A DNA stretch of 64,000 nucleotides from Hoylesella loescheii DSM 19665 = JCM 12249 = ATCC 15930 (GTDB lineage: Bacteria > Bacteroidota > Bacteroidia > Bacteroidales > Bacteroidaceae). The position numbers were made by a program, and so were the translations under genes. The notes beneath the pieces were generated by a model. That model was given only the letters and a program-made list of their open reading frames with translations, was not told where the DNA came from and ran no database searches. The number at the start of each line of letters is the position of its first letter. Positions within the stretch are counted from its first letter, which is position 1. The stretch is from contig NZ_KB899211.1 of the NCBI RefSeq assembly GCF_000378085.1, forward strand, positions 214,071 to 278,070, given 5' to 3'. Below are positions 35,518 through 44,861 of the stretch, piece by piece.

Positions 35518-38500
35518 ATGGTAAAAAGATTAGCAACGATCCTGACCGGGCTGTTCCTTGTTATTGGAACAGCACTGGCCGACGACCGATTTAGCGGTGT
35601 AGTAACATCAAGCGACACTGGTGAGCCCATCGTTGGAGCAACGGTAAAGGTTGTGGGAACGACCTTGGGCACAGTAACCGACATCGACGGCAAATTCTCT
35701 ATCGATGCTCCCGATGGCGCAAAATTAGAGATTACATACGTGGGAATGACTCCCAAGACCGTGAAAGCAGCCAAGCAGATGACCATTAAGCTTGATCCCG
35801 ATAGCCGACTTCTTGATGAAGTGGTGGTGACGGGCTATGGAAACTTCAAGAAATCTTCGTTTACGGGAGCCGCCTCCACAATTAATACATCGGCTTTAGA
35901 AAGCGTTCCTGTGCTGTCTGTTGAGAACAAGCTGGCAGGAAGTGTGCCTGGCGTAACCATTACATCAGAGTCGGGCTCGCCTGGAGCCGTCTCGCAGGTG
36001 CGTATACGTGGTATGGGTTCTATCAACGCAGGCAACGAGCCCCTCTATGTTATCGACGGAACGCCTGTAACATCAGGTAACATCAGCGAATTTGACTATA
36101 GCAGCGCCGGAACAAACGTGCTTGCTACCATCAATCCCAACGATATTGAGAACGTAACCATTATTAAGGACGCAGCGGCAGCCTCACTTTACGGGTCGCG
36201 TGCAGCCAACGGAGTTGTGGTTATCACAACGAAGAGCGGCAGCCGAGGCAAAACCAGAGTGGATTTCAGAAGCGATTGGGGTGCGTCTAACATGGCTGTG
36301 GACTATCGTCCGCAACTTGGCGGACCCGAAAGAAGGGCTGTTTTGCAAGAGGGATTGAAGAATTACTACCTATACGAAGAAAAACTGACGGCCGAAAAGG
36401 CTGCTGAACAGGCCGCGAAAGATATAGATGAGTTTGCAGCTATGCCCGCAACGGGATGGACCGACTGGAAAAAACTGCTGTTCAGAACGGGTACTCACCA
36501 GAACTATCAAGCGAATGTGTCGGGCGGAAACGAACGTACAATGTTCTATGCATCGGCTGCCTACACCAAGCAAAATGGTATAACCGAGCAACAATCGCTA
36601 GAGCGCCTCACGGGAAACCTCAACGTTACCCACACCTGGGGTAGGCTTACGTTGAACCTAAGCTCGATGTTCTCGAAGATGGGACAGAGCGTTTCGGGTG
36701 AAAGTGGTGGCTACGACGCGCCCATTGCCAACTACGTATTGATGCAAACGCCTTCGTCGGTGGCCTATAATGCCGATGGAAGCTTTGCTCCTGGTGGTGG
36801 ATATTTCAACCGAAACCCACTATACCAGTGGCAACATAAAAGCGACAAGAACGTGGTACATAGGGCTTTCAATAGCTTGAAGGCCGACTTTAAGATACTG
36901 GATGGTCTTAAATTCAGCCAGAAGGTTGTCTACGACTTTATTGCGGGCAACCAAAGTGTGCTGTGGGACCGCTATTCGGGCGACGGCGCATCTGCTGGTG
37001 GAGACTTCCAACGTATGTTAGTTGATGTTCAACAGCTCAACGCCCAGTCGCAGCTTAACTACGTTAAGTCGTTTGGGGAACACAACCTCGACGCCCTGTT
37101 GGGTTTCGAAACAGAAGACTACACCTACACGGTGAACTATCTTGACGGTTCGAACTATCCTGGTGACCTTTACGAAATAAGCAATGCCGGAACGACAAAG
37201 GCATCGACCGAGTTTGTACAAAACAGGCTCGTGTCTTATCTTGGCCGCGTAAACTACAACTACGCCAACCGCTATTACCTTGGTTTCAGCTTCCGTCGCG
37301 ATGGTAGTTCGCGTCTGGCACGTAGCAACCGATGGGGCGATTTTTGGTCGGTGTCGGGTTCATGGCGCTTTACCGAAGAGCCATTCTTCGCTTCCCTACG
37401 CCCCGTGATAAACGATGGTAAGTTCAGAGTTTCGTACGGATTGAACGGAACGCAGCCAAGTTCGAGCTACGGATACTTCAATCTCTTTAAATATGGTGAG
37501 CGATACGATGGCAAACCCGGAATAGGTGTAACCACAGCAGGTAATGCCGACCTGAAATGGGAGAAGAACAAGGCCCTCAATGTGGGACTTGATCTCAGCT
37601 TCATAAACCGCATCAACCTAACGTTCGACTATTACACGCGCACCACGAGCGACCTTATCTACGATATGCCCATATCTTTCATACCGGGATATTTCAGTGG
37701 CTCGGGTGCAACGCAAGCCCGAAACATCGGCTCGTTGCGTAACTCGGGTTTCGAGTTAACCATCTCTTCGGTGAACATCTCTAAGAAAGATTTCACTTGG
37801 AGCACGTCGCTCAACATGGGACATAACCGTAACAAGGTGCTATCGCTTAACGGCTTAATAAACGAAGCTACCGATACCGACTATCCGCGCCTAATTCTTC
37901 ACCGCGTGGGCGAAACCTATAACGCCTATTACGGTTATGAATATGCAGGTGTAGACCCGAAGACGGGTAAGGAACAATATTACATTAACGACCCCAATAA
38001 CCCTTCGCGTGAAACAACCACTGAGGTGGGCAAGGCCAACAAGGTGATTTTGGGTAGCAGTGAAGCGGCCATACAGGGCGGTATAACCAATAACATCACG
38101 TGGAAATTTATCGACCTGGGCCTCACCTTTACCTACCAATTGGGCGGCGATGCTTACGACTATCTGCGCTTCCAGCACTCTAATGGTGGTGCCGAGATGT
38201 ATCGGGGTAGCACGCCTTCTTACAACAAGCTTGAAGATATGTGGAAAGGTCCGGGCGACACGTCGGCCAAATTGCCGAAGTTCCAGTATGGCAGCACGGG
38301 CGTTTACTCGTCGCGCTGGATGATGCCGCTAGACTATCTGCGACTGAAGAACCTCACCCTAGGTTTCTCTGCGCCTCAAGACTACCTGCGCCGACTGGGC
38401 TTGACCAAGGCACGCGTTTACTTCTCGAGCAACAACCTGCTCACATTTAAGTCGAGCAAGCTATACGTAGACCCCGAAGTACCTGTAAGCGGAGCGGCCG

Positions 38501-38556
38501 GTTTCGAAACGCCACAGCTGCGTACCTATACCTTCGGTGTAGAGATTGGGTTCTAA
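35518..38556 (+). CDS. SusC/RagA-family TonB-dependent transporter (locus 2)
   Basis: 1012 aa. The signal peptide spans about 1-21. A carboxypeptidase-regulatory-like domain (FSGVVTSSDTGEPIVGAT) is followed by DEVVVTGYG, the plug domain (with ASLYGSRAANGVVVITT near residue 220) and a barrel ending in FGVEIGF. It forms a pair with the susD gene 46 nt downstream. No hydrolase, regulator or accessory lipoprotein gene is adjacent, so this is an orphan pair. The ligand is unknown. It has a clear promoter and a long leader with possible small ORFs. Confidence 0.96.
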   Translation: MVKRLATILTGLFLVIGTALADDRFSGVVTSSDTGEPIVGATVKVVGTTLGTVTDIDGKFSIDAPDGAKLEITYVGMTPKTVKAAKQMTIKLDPDSRLLDEVVVTGYGNFKKSSFTGAASTINTSALESVPVLSVENKLAGSVPGVTITSESGSPGAVSQVRIRGMGSINAGNEPLYVIDGTPVTSGNISEFDYSSAGTNVLATINPNDIENVTIIKDAAAASLYGSRAANGVVVITTKSGSRGKTRVDFRSDWGASNMAVDYRPQLGGPERRAVLQEGLKNYYLYEEKLTAEKAAEQAAKDIDEFAAMPATGWTDWKKLLFRTGTHQNYQANVSGGNERTMFYASAAYTKQNGITEQQSLERLTGNLNVTHTWGRLTLNLSSMFSKMGQSVSGESGGYDAPIANYVLMQTPSSVAYNADGSFAPGGGYFNRNPLYQWQHKSDKNVVHRAFNSLKADFKILDGLKFSQKVVYDFIAGNQSVLWDRYSGDGASAGGDFQRMLVDVQQLNAQSQLNYVKSFGEHNLDALLGFETEDYTYTVNYLDGSNYPGDLYEISNAGTTKASTEFVQNRLVSYLGRVNYNYANRYYLGFSFRRDGSSRLARSNRWGDFWSVSGSWRFTEEPFFASLRPVINDGKFRVSYGLNGTQPSSSYGYFNLFKYGERYDGKPGIGVTTAGNADLKWEKNKALNVGLDLSFINRINLTFDYYTRTTSDLIYDMPISFIPGYFSGSGATQARNIGSLRNSGFELTISSVNISKKDFTWSTSLNMGHNRNKVLSLNGLINEATDTDYPRLILHRVGETYNAYYGYEYAGVDPKTGKEQYYINDPNNPSRETTTEVGKANKVILGSSEAAIQGGITNNITWKFIDLGLTFTYQLGGDAYDYLRFQHSNGGAEMYRGSTPSYNKLEDMWKGPGDTSAKLPKFQYGSTGVYSSRWMMPLDYLRLKNLTLGFSAPQDYLRRLGLTKARVYFSSNNLLTFKSSKLYVDPEVPVSGAAGFETPQLRTYTFGVEIGF

Positions 38557-38602
38557 ACACCCACACATTATCATATATATACAAACAAGAAGCATATAGA
38601 AT

Positions 38603-40150
38603 ATGAACATCATAAAATCAACCGGCAAGACCGTGGCTGCATTGGCATTAGCCTTTAGCATAACGGCATGTGGAAACGACTGGCTCGATAGGGAACCAGG
38701 AACGGGTCTTCCCGAAGAGCGCGCCTTGACCAACAGCGAGAGCCTGAACAACGCCCGCATCGGATTGTATAACGCCTTGAAGGGTCGTAACAGCAATTAC
38801 GTGGACTATTATGGGGCTACATTCTTCGTTTATGCAGAGATGCGAGGCGAAGATATGCAGTACAACTCGAAATACGGAAGCACTAGGGCACCTTTCTGGT
38901 ATCGTCAAGAGGGTAACAAACCCGAAGAGTTCAACTATGGTAATTCTGTTTGGCGTAGTGCATTTATCGTTATCGCACGTGCCAACCGCATTGTGGAGGC
39001 AGCCACTAATGGGGCGCTAACCGACCGCGGAACGAAAGCCGACTCGCTTATTAACCTCTGTCGCGACGAGGCGAAGGTGCTTCGTGCCATGGCCATGTTC
39101 GACCTTACCCGCATCTACGGCAAGCCCTACACCCAAGATCAAGGGGCTTCGTGGGGAGCACCAGCCAACACCAGCGTGTTAGATCCTAACGCCAAGGTGA
39201 AGCGAAACACGGTGGCCGAATGTTATACGCAGATATTGAAAGACCTCGATGAGGCCATTCAGGGCAATTTGGTGAAAACTCCCAATACGGGATATGTGAA
39301 CCTTTGGACGGCGAAAACCTTGCGCTCGAGGGTTTATCTCACCATGGGCAACTGGGCAAAAGCCCTTGCCGATGCCGAAGACGTTATACAAAACTCGCCT
39401 TACTCGCTATGGACGCCTACGCAATATGCCACAGCGTGGAGCAAGAACGATGCTCACCATGGCAATGAAATGATTTTCGAGATAGCCATAACTAGTAGCG
39501 AATGGACTGACCGAGAGGGTATTGGCTACCTCTATACCGAGGATACCGACGCTAAGGACGTGCCCAAAGGCTATGGTGACATGGTTGCAACCAAGGCATT
39601 TGTAGACTCGTTGAACACCGATGGCAACGATGTGCGTCGCGACGTATGGAAAGCAGCCACTTCGAGTAAGGAGAAAAAGGCCAATGTCTTCAATGGGGCT
39701 AGGGTATATCTGAACAAGTTGCCCGCCATAAACGGCGATACCCGTTTGAGCAATGTGCCAGTGATGCGCCTGTCGGAACTTTATCTTAACGCTGCCGAAG
39801 CGGCTTTCCAAGCGGGCGATAAGGCAAAGGCTGCACAGTATCTTAATGCCATCGTAACCAACCGAACCACCACAGCGAGCCGCCAAGTTACGGCTGCCAA
39901 CGTTTCTTTGGCACGTATCTATATGGAACGAAGAAAAGAATTGGTGGGCGAGGGACATCGTTATTTCGATGCTTTGAGGCGTGGCGAAACCATCACGCGT
40001 TATACATCGGAAGCCAATCGTGGATGGCACGAGGCATTAAATAAAGATGTACAGAGTTACAACACTTGGACTTTTAATAAGCAATTGCCACTAATACCGA
40101 TTGATGAGGTGAACGGCAACTCGGAGATACAGCAAAATCCGCTGTATTAA
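38603..40150 (+). CDS. SusD/RagB-family lipoprotein (locus 2)
   Basis: 515 aa. The lipobox is SITAC (Cys23), followed by GNDWLDREPG. SusD helices include DEAKVLRAMAMFDLTRIYGKP, and the C-terminal motif RRKELVGEGHRYFDALRRG is typical. It is a surface ligand-capturing partner of the SusC encoded upstream. It ends 50 nt before a strong terminator, which closes a two-gene operon. Confidence 0.95.
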   Translation: MNIIKSTGKTVAALALAFSITACGNDWLDREPGTGLPEERALTNSESLNNARIGLYNALKGRNSNYVDYYGATFFVYAEMRGEDMQYNSKYGSTRAPFWYRQEGNKPEEFNYGNSVWRSAFIVIARANRIVEAATNGALTDRGTKADSLINLCRDEAKVLRAMAMFDLTRIYGKPYTQDQGASWGAPANTSVLDPNAKVKRNTVAECYTQILKDLDEAIQGNLVKTPNTGYVNLWTAKTLRSRVYLTMGNWAKALADAEDVIQNSPYSLWTPTQYATAWSKNDAHHGNEMIFEIAITSSEWTDREGIGYLYTEDTDAKDVPKGYGDMVATKAFVDSLNTDGNDVRRDVWKAATSSKEKKANVFNGARVYLNKLPAINGDTRLSNVPVMRLSELYLNAAEAAFQAGDKAKAAQYLNAIVTNRTTTASRQVTAANVSLARIYMERRKELVGEGHRYFDALRRGETITRYTSEANRGWHEALNKDVQSYNTWTFNKQLPLIPIDEVNGNSEIQQNPLY

Positions 40151-40202
40151 CAAATTCAAGCAGTAGAGCATAAGCTTAACCTTAGGCAAAGTATTAACCC
40201 AA

Positions 40203-40250
40203 AAGCGCGCTGGAGTGGAGATGTTCCATTTCAGCGCGCTTCGTTTTTTT
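40203..40250 (+). terminator. Rho-independent terminator after susCD locus 2
   Basis: A perfect 10-bp stem AAGCGCGCTG/CAGCGCGCTT (40203-40212 and 40232-40241) with further pairing inside the loop is followed by a run of seven T. Confidence 0.9.
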
Positions 40251-40337
40251 CGGTTATTTGTTTCCCTTAAACAGATGTGTTCTTTCCTCTAAGCAGGTGT
40301 GTTATCTCCTCTTAGATGGGGCAGGGGATGAGACCTT

Positions 40338-40868
40338 TTATGATAAACACTTCTCCAACTCGTCGAGGCTGTTTACCACCATGATGCGTTTGCGATAGTT
40401 TCCGCGTATCATGCCTTGGCTTTCAAGCTTGTTGAGAAGTGCCACCAGCTCGTCCCAAAAGCCTTCCATGTTGTAGATGATGATGTGTTGTTGGTGGTAG
40501 CCAATAGAGTTTGCTGCCGTGAGGGTGAACACCTCGTCGAGCGTTCCCACGCCACCAGGCAGGGCGATGGCCACGTCGCAAAGCGTGTTTAGCATCTCTT
40601 TTCGGTCGGTTAGGTTCTCGGTATGGTACACCTTATCCATATACGTCGATTCCATTCCACCCTCTTCCACAAACTTAGGCACAACGCCTTCAACGCGCCC
40701 GCCCGCCTCGTGTGCCGCCTTGGCTATGCATTCCATCAATCCTTGGTTAGTTCCACCGAAAAGCACAACGTGCCCTTTCTCTGCGCACCATCGTCCCAAG
40801 GCTTCCGTAGCCTTGAAAAAACGAGGGTCGATGTCGGCATTTGCCGAACAAAATACTGCTATCTTCAT
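40338..40868 (-). CDS. LOG-family Rossmann-fold protein (TIGR00730 type)
   Basis: 176 aa. The motif ALPGGVGTLDEVFTL (near residue 103) and the earlier FGGTNQGLM match the PGGxGTxxE signature of the LOG/lysine-decarboxylase-like family. Characterised members are cytokinin riboside 5'-monophosphate phosphoribohydrolases, which release a base from a nucleotide. The bacterial role here is uncertain. Cytoplasmic, single gene, convergent with susCD locus 2. Confidence 0.9.
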   Translation of the reverse strand: MKIAVFCSANADIDPRFFKATEALGRWCAEKGHVVLFGGTNQGLMECIAKAAHEAGGRVEGVVPKFVEEGGMESTYMDKVYHTENLTDRKEMLNTLCDVAIALPGGVGTLDEVFTLTAANSIGYHQQHIIIYNMEGFWDELVALLNKLESQGMIRGNYRKRIMVVNSLDELEKCLS

Positions 40869-41088
40869 CTGTGAATTTATGAGTTTATAAGCTTGTAAGT
40901 TCGTTAACTTTTGAGCCTATATGTGCTTGAACTTATGAGTTATTAGGCAAAGGTAATGATTTTTTCTGAGTCGGGGCAGGTTCAAAAAGCATGTTTTGCA
41001 TTCCATATAATAAGTGAACGAGAAGCGATAACAAGGCTTTAATAGTCAACTAAATGAGCTTACGTTGTGTTATCTCTTGTCTGTACTG

Positions 41089-41184
41089 TTGTTCCATGTT
41101 ATCTGGACTCTTGTTCCAGTTGATATGGAACAGGATTCCAGATGATAAGGAACACGGTTCCAACTTAGCTGGACCAAGACGGGA
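41089..41184 (+). repeat. 96-bp four-dyad element, copy D
   Basis: The left half unit TTGTTCCATGTTATC (41089-41103) is intact, and units start at 41104, 41126 and 41148 at 22-bp steps. The last half unit (41170-41184) is degenerate. Compared with A-C, the linker GCTAAGT (read on the minus strand) sits at the right, so this copy may be inserted in the opposite orientation. It lies between divergent genes. Confidence 0.8.
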
Positions 41185-41685
41185 AAACAATAGATGGTGT
41201 TTTGTTCCTTAACTGGCGGTATCCAATTGGTTTGAATAATGTCGCCGTGTAAGTTCATTTGAGATGTGTATAGGTTTGTGCGCGATGGCGTAAAACTTAT
41301 CTGAAGTGGTGTCAGCGTCATTTCAGCCATTTGCCTTTCGTAAACAATATACTAGTCCTGTGTAAGAAGTCATACGTTTTGTGCAAGTTTAGGGTGTAAG
41401 TAATGAATATATTATTCCATCGGGCCAACCGCTGCGCAGTAGATGACCAATGGCTAACGAGCTTTCAATGTGAATGTGGCGTCGTCTTTATTTCTGAAAT
41501 TTCAACTAAATTTTCTAAACTCAATTCTGTTCATTATAAAAACAATCATGACCTTACTTCTTTCTCTTATCACAGTTATATTGTTCACACCCTATTGTGT
41601 AAAGGGTGTCTATCATTACAGCGGTTCAGCACTTGCTAATTTGTTTATGGAAAAAGCAAGCTTATTAATTATCAAAAACTTATCC

Positions 41686-41716
41686 TTGGTTCATTGAAAT
41701 ATAATGTCTACTTTTG
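41686..41716 (+). promoter_or_regulatory. Promoter of the unknown two-gene module
   Basis: -33 TTG at 41686-41688 and -7 TACTTTTG at 41709-41716 with 20 nt between, start predicted near 41723. This excludes the in-frame TTG at 41714 as a start codon and supports the ATG at 41747. Confidence 0.7.
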
Positions 41717-41746
41717 CAATATGTTAAACTTATAAACATAATTATC

Positions 41747-43324
41747 ATGAAAGGATATATAGATTATCTCATCTCATTAGACGCAGAGATCCAAAGAGAA
41801 ATCGAAAGAGACGTGTTTGGCATTAAAGTTCCTTATTTGGCAATAAGGTATAAGAAATGGATGGTTACTATCGACGAGAAAACCGAGAATGTAGCCAATG
41901 CCTATATTAGCTATATCAAATCAGCAGATAAACAATTGTTCTCATCTGAAGAAGATTTCTTTGAATTTCTACCTCAAGAAGTTGAGGCAGGCGACATTAA
42001 GGGTGTATCCGCTTTGTTTGATAAATATCTTAATGTTGTTAATGAATGGTTTGAATTGGCCAAAGATGAAGATTATGGCTTTTCTCCTAAGCTAGTGAGC
42101 GACTGGAGAAGTGCCTTCAGAAACTATCGTCGCTTTATAGAAGAGTGGGTTTTACCTAAATTCAGCGGTAAGAAAAGCGACATACCAGTTATGCAAGGAG
42201 CAAATGTCTATAAACAATTGTTTGCAGGAGAAGAGTTTCTACATTGGCTAACGACAACTGATGAGAAAGGAAAAACAAGTGCTCAGAGCTACATCTCTCG
42301 ACTAAAAAGATTGAATCGCACGCTGTCTCAGGCTATTTCCGCTAAATCACAAACGCTTCAAGGCGGCCTATTTAGCTTAATACCCATTTTCCTAAAAGCC
42401 AAAAAGGAAGGGAAAGTGCTTGGTTTCTTTACATTACTAGACAATATGCTGAAACATGCTATTGACAACAACGATTGTCAGTGGATGCCAATTTCTTCTC
42501 TAAGAGATGCGCTTAGTGCCTTGCGTAAGTATGGACAATTCATCAATGAAGAGTTTATTAACGGCGACTCAACCGATGAGGAGGATCCAGAAGAAGAAAC
42601 GACTGATATTAGCCAGTTAGGATTTAGTGGTGTAACAAAGACTTATGATTACCAAACGCTCGAGAATAATTTCCGTTTCAGACTTATTACTCAAAACCGT
42701 ATGAGTGAAGGTAAGGATGTGTTTTACCCAATAAGCATCATCAACCGCTTATTTAGATTAAGCAGCAAAGCTATAGCAAAACACGTTGAGCGTAAGGATG
42801 ATTACAAATGGTTTAATAGGTGGATAGATGATTGCATTGCAGAAACACATGTAATAACCGACAAAGGTGACTTTATTTTGGCTGAGCTGAGCGAGAATAA
42901 TACAATTATCATCAATCCTACAACAAAGGAAGTAACGGTTAAGCTACTGGATGGAACAACTGCCAGAATGCTAACCCAAACAGAAGAAGCTACTGCGCCT
43001 GCTCGTTTTATGGAAATAAGCCAGCTATGCAAAATCCATATCGACCATACACCACTGATATGTAATCTGCTTTCAGAAAACATATCGAATCTACCTGCTA
43101 TGGTAAGACTGACAGAAATAATACGCGAGGTTGCCAAAGAAAACAATTTATCCATTGTTAGAGACAACTTTTCAACCATTGCAAGCAAGGTGATGAAGAG
43201 CGAAAAGCATATTGTTGAAATGCTGGAAATGATTCCTACACTAAAGAATGAGTTAGAATTTATTCGCTCAAAATCAAAACTATGCCTGATGAACGCAAAA
43301 TATAATTTAAGAAAGAAGAAATAA
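41747..43324 (+). CDS. Unrecognised protein, internally duplicated helical N-terminal half
   Basis: 525 aa from ATG 41747. I do not recognise the family. Two segments, about residues 40-150 and 160-275, look like copies of one helical module. Both contain YIS(Y/R)(I/L)K followed by a helical stretch, then a W/FLL-rich helix and an ALRKYGQFI or AFRNYRRFI helix. The pattern YIxRLKxL resembles the core-binding domain of tyrosine recombinases, but no catalytic recombinase domain follows. The C-terminal half has LENNFRFRLITQNR and HIDHTPLICNLL. Codon use is visibly AT-richer than the neighbours, suggesting transfer. It has its own promoter. A second small gene follows 75 nt later. Confidence 0.7.
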   Translation: MKGYIDYLISLDAEIQREIERDVFGIKVPYLAIRYKKWMVTIDEKTENVANAYISYIKSADKQLFSSEEDFFEFLPQEVEAGDIKGVSALFDKYLNVVNEWFELAKDEDYGFSPKLVSDWRSAFRNYRRFIEEWVLPKFSGKKSDIPVMQGANVYKQLFAGEEFLHWLTTTDEKGKTSAQSYISRLKRLNRTLSQAISAKSQTLQGGLFSLIPIFLKAKKEGKVLGFFTLLDNMLKHAIDNNDCQWMPISSLRDALSALRKYGQFINEEFINGDSTDEEDPEEETTDISQLGFSGVTKTYDYQTLENNFRFRLITQNRMSEGKDVFYPISIINRLFRLSSKAIAKHVERKDDYKWFNRWIDDCIAETHVITDKGDFILAELSENNTIIINPTTKEVTVKLLDGTTARMLTQTEEATAPARFMEISQLCKIHIDHTPLICNLLSENISNLPAMVRLTEIIREVAKENNLSIVRDNFSTIASKVMKSEKHIVEMLEMIPTLKNELEFIRSKSKLCLMNAKYNLRKKK

Positions 43325-43399
43325 TAATCACCGCGTTAAACATAAGACGTAAAAAGAGCTTACAATTAATGTAGAACCCTTTAAACATCTTTATCGCCT

Positions 43400-43870
43400 A
43401 TGAATAAATTTGATGTAATAAGTAGTATTCTCGAATCTGAGACGTTTAACAAAAAAGGTATAGAGTTAGATTTAAGTAGCAGCACTATAAGTGACTATGA
43501 AAAAACCTGTTTGAAAGACAAGGTTGAACAGATGCATTGTAGTGCTGGCTACAGAAGGAACATACAAGTACTAATACCATTAGTAAAAGCAGCCTTTATC
43601 GACCTGCCTTTGGCTAGTAAGATATACCTTTCTACAATAAATGGAAATAGCTTGGCAGAAATAATTAAGAAGATTGATTCCGACTCAAAAAAATGGGAAA
43701 GCAAAATCATCATTAACTTTATTATCAATGATGAAGCCATCTTGAAAGTTATTGACGAGCTATACAATAGAATAGATAGCCTTTCTAGCATTGAGCAAAT
43801 TAGATGGGGTGCAGCAGTGGAAAATGATGTTACTAATAAGTATTGCTTGGAAATAATAAGCTATAGCTGA
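43400..43870 (+). CDS. Small unrecognised helical protein, partner of the preceding gene
   Basis: 156 aa, all-helical by pattern, no signal peptide, AT-rich like its upstream neighbour. It follows that gene by 75 nt in the same direction and has no promoter I can see, so the two are probably co-transcribed. I cannot assign a function. A two-gene module of this kind at a chromosomal spacer could be a defence or toxin-immunity pair, but no domain supports that. Confidence 0.6.
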   Translation: MNKFDVISSILESETFNKKGIELDLSSSTISDYEKTCLKDKVEQMHCSAGYRRNIQVLIPLVKAAFIDLPLASKIYLSTINGNSLAEIIKKIDSDSKKWESKIIINFIINDEAILKVIDELYNRIDSLSSIEQIRWGAAVENDVTNKYCLEIISYS

Positions 43871-43923
43871 TTAATAATTTTGATGGCTTTGTATCTCATC
43901 AACCAACTAATAGCACAAAACGC

Positions 43924-43958
43924 GAGAACGTTCTATGGCTTCGCCATAGAACGTTCTC
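43924..43958. terminator. Strong hairpin between convergent genes
   Basis: A perfect 16-bp stem GAGAACGTTCTATGGC with a 3-nt TTC loop (43924-43958). There is no long T-tract on either side. A weaker hairpin follows at 43979-44015. Together they probably separate the unknown module from frdB. Confidence 0.6.
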
Positions 43959-44043
43959 ACATGCTTACGCACAAGCGAAACATCTGCACCTGCACTTAGG
44001 CAAGTGTAGATGTTCGTTGCACTGGTTTCGTTATCCCTCGCGT

Positions 44044-44799
44044 TTAGTCGGCCAACTTAGCCGAAATAAACTCGCGGTTGAGGCGTGCGATGTTCGCGAT
44101 AGACTCGTTTTTGGGGCATTCAGCCTCGCAAGCGCGGGTGTTGGTGCAGTTTCCAAAGCCTAATTCTTCCATCGTCATCACCATAGCCTTGGCGCGTTTT
44201 GCTGCTTCGGGTTTGCCTTGGGGCAACAAAGCCAGCTGGCTAACCTTAGAGCTGACGAAGAGCATAGCCGATCCGTTCTTGCAGGCAGCAACACAAGCGC
44301 CACAACCGATACATGTTGCGCAGTCCATTGCTTCGTCCGCGTCTTCCTTGGGAATAAGGATGGCGTTGGCATCTTGGGGTTGACCCGTGCGAATGGTGGT
44401 GTAACCGCCTGCTTGGATAATCTTATCGAAGGCGCCACGGTCTACCATACAGTCCTTAATAACAGGGAAAGCGGCCGAACGCCATGGTTCAACGGTGATC
44501 ACGTCGCCATCTTTGAAGCGGCGCATGTACAGCTGACAGGTGGTTGCACCTGCTGCTGGGCCATGGGGATGACCGTTAATGTAGAGCGAACACATACCGC
44601 AGATGCCTTCGCGACAGTCGTGGTCGAACACGAAAGGTTCTTGGCGTGCTTCGATGAGCTGTTCGTTAAGGATGTCGAGCATCTCTAGGAACGAAGTGTC
44701 GCCAGGTATATCTTTCATTTCGAACGTATCAAAATGCCCCTTGGCTTTGGGTCCATTCTGACGCCACACTTTGAGTGTGAAACTTATATTTTTGTCCAT
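44044..44799 (-). CDS. frdB: Succinate dehydrogenase/fumarate reductase iron-sulfur subunit
   Basis: 251 aa. The [2Fe-2S] cluster ligands are in [15 protein letters not shown] and the later TTC. The C-terminal domain has [15 protein letters not shown] and [14 protein letters not shown] for the [4Fe-4S] and [3Fe-4S] clusters. It passes electrons between the flavoprotein and the membrane quinone subunit. In this phylum the complex runs mainly as fumarate reductase in anaerobic energy metabolism. It is the last gene of frdCAB, 62 nt after frdA. Confidence 0.96.
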   Translation of the reverse strand: MDKNISFTLKVWRQNGPKAKGHFDTFEMKDIPGDTSFLEMLDILNEQLIEARQEPFVFDHDCREGICGMCSLYINGHPHGPAAGATTCQLYMRRFKDGDVITVEPWRSAAFPVIKDCMVDRGAFDKIIQAGGYTTIRTGQPQDANAILIPKEDADEAMDCATCIGCGACVAACKNGSAMLFVSSKVSQLALLPQGKPEAAKRAKAMVMTMEELGFGNCTNTRACEAECPKNESIANIARLNREFISAKLAD

Positions 44800-44861
44800 G
44801 TGATTTACTTTTGTTTAAGTTGGCGAGTTAACCCGTCAACTTCTCAACTCGTTAACTTAAT

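Larger units (their letters stand above)
40869..41746. other. Divergent spacer with 96-bp element copy D and AT-rich sequence
   Basis: It contains a low-complexity stretch of GAGTTTATAAG-like words (about 40868-40950), the 96-bp element copy D, and the promoter of the unknown module at 41686-41716. The plus ORF at 41470-41697 has a hydrophobic centre but no promoter or family I recognise, and I do not call it. Confidence 0.45.

Noticed and set aside
41470-41697. 75-aa hydrophobic ORF upstream of the unknown module
   Set aside because: AT-rich spacer easily gives hydrophobic frames. It overlaps the module promoter at its 3' end and has no promoter of its own.
41714-41746. TTG start 33 nt upstream of the unknown 525-aa gene
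   Set aside because: The TTG is part of the -7 promoter box, so it would not be in the transcript.
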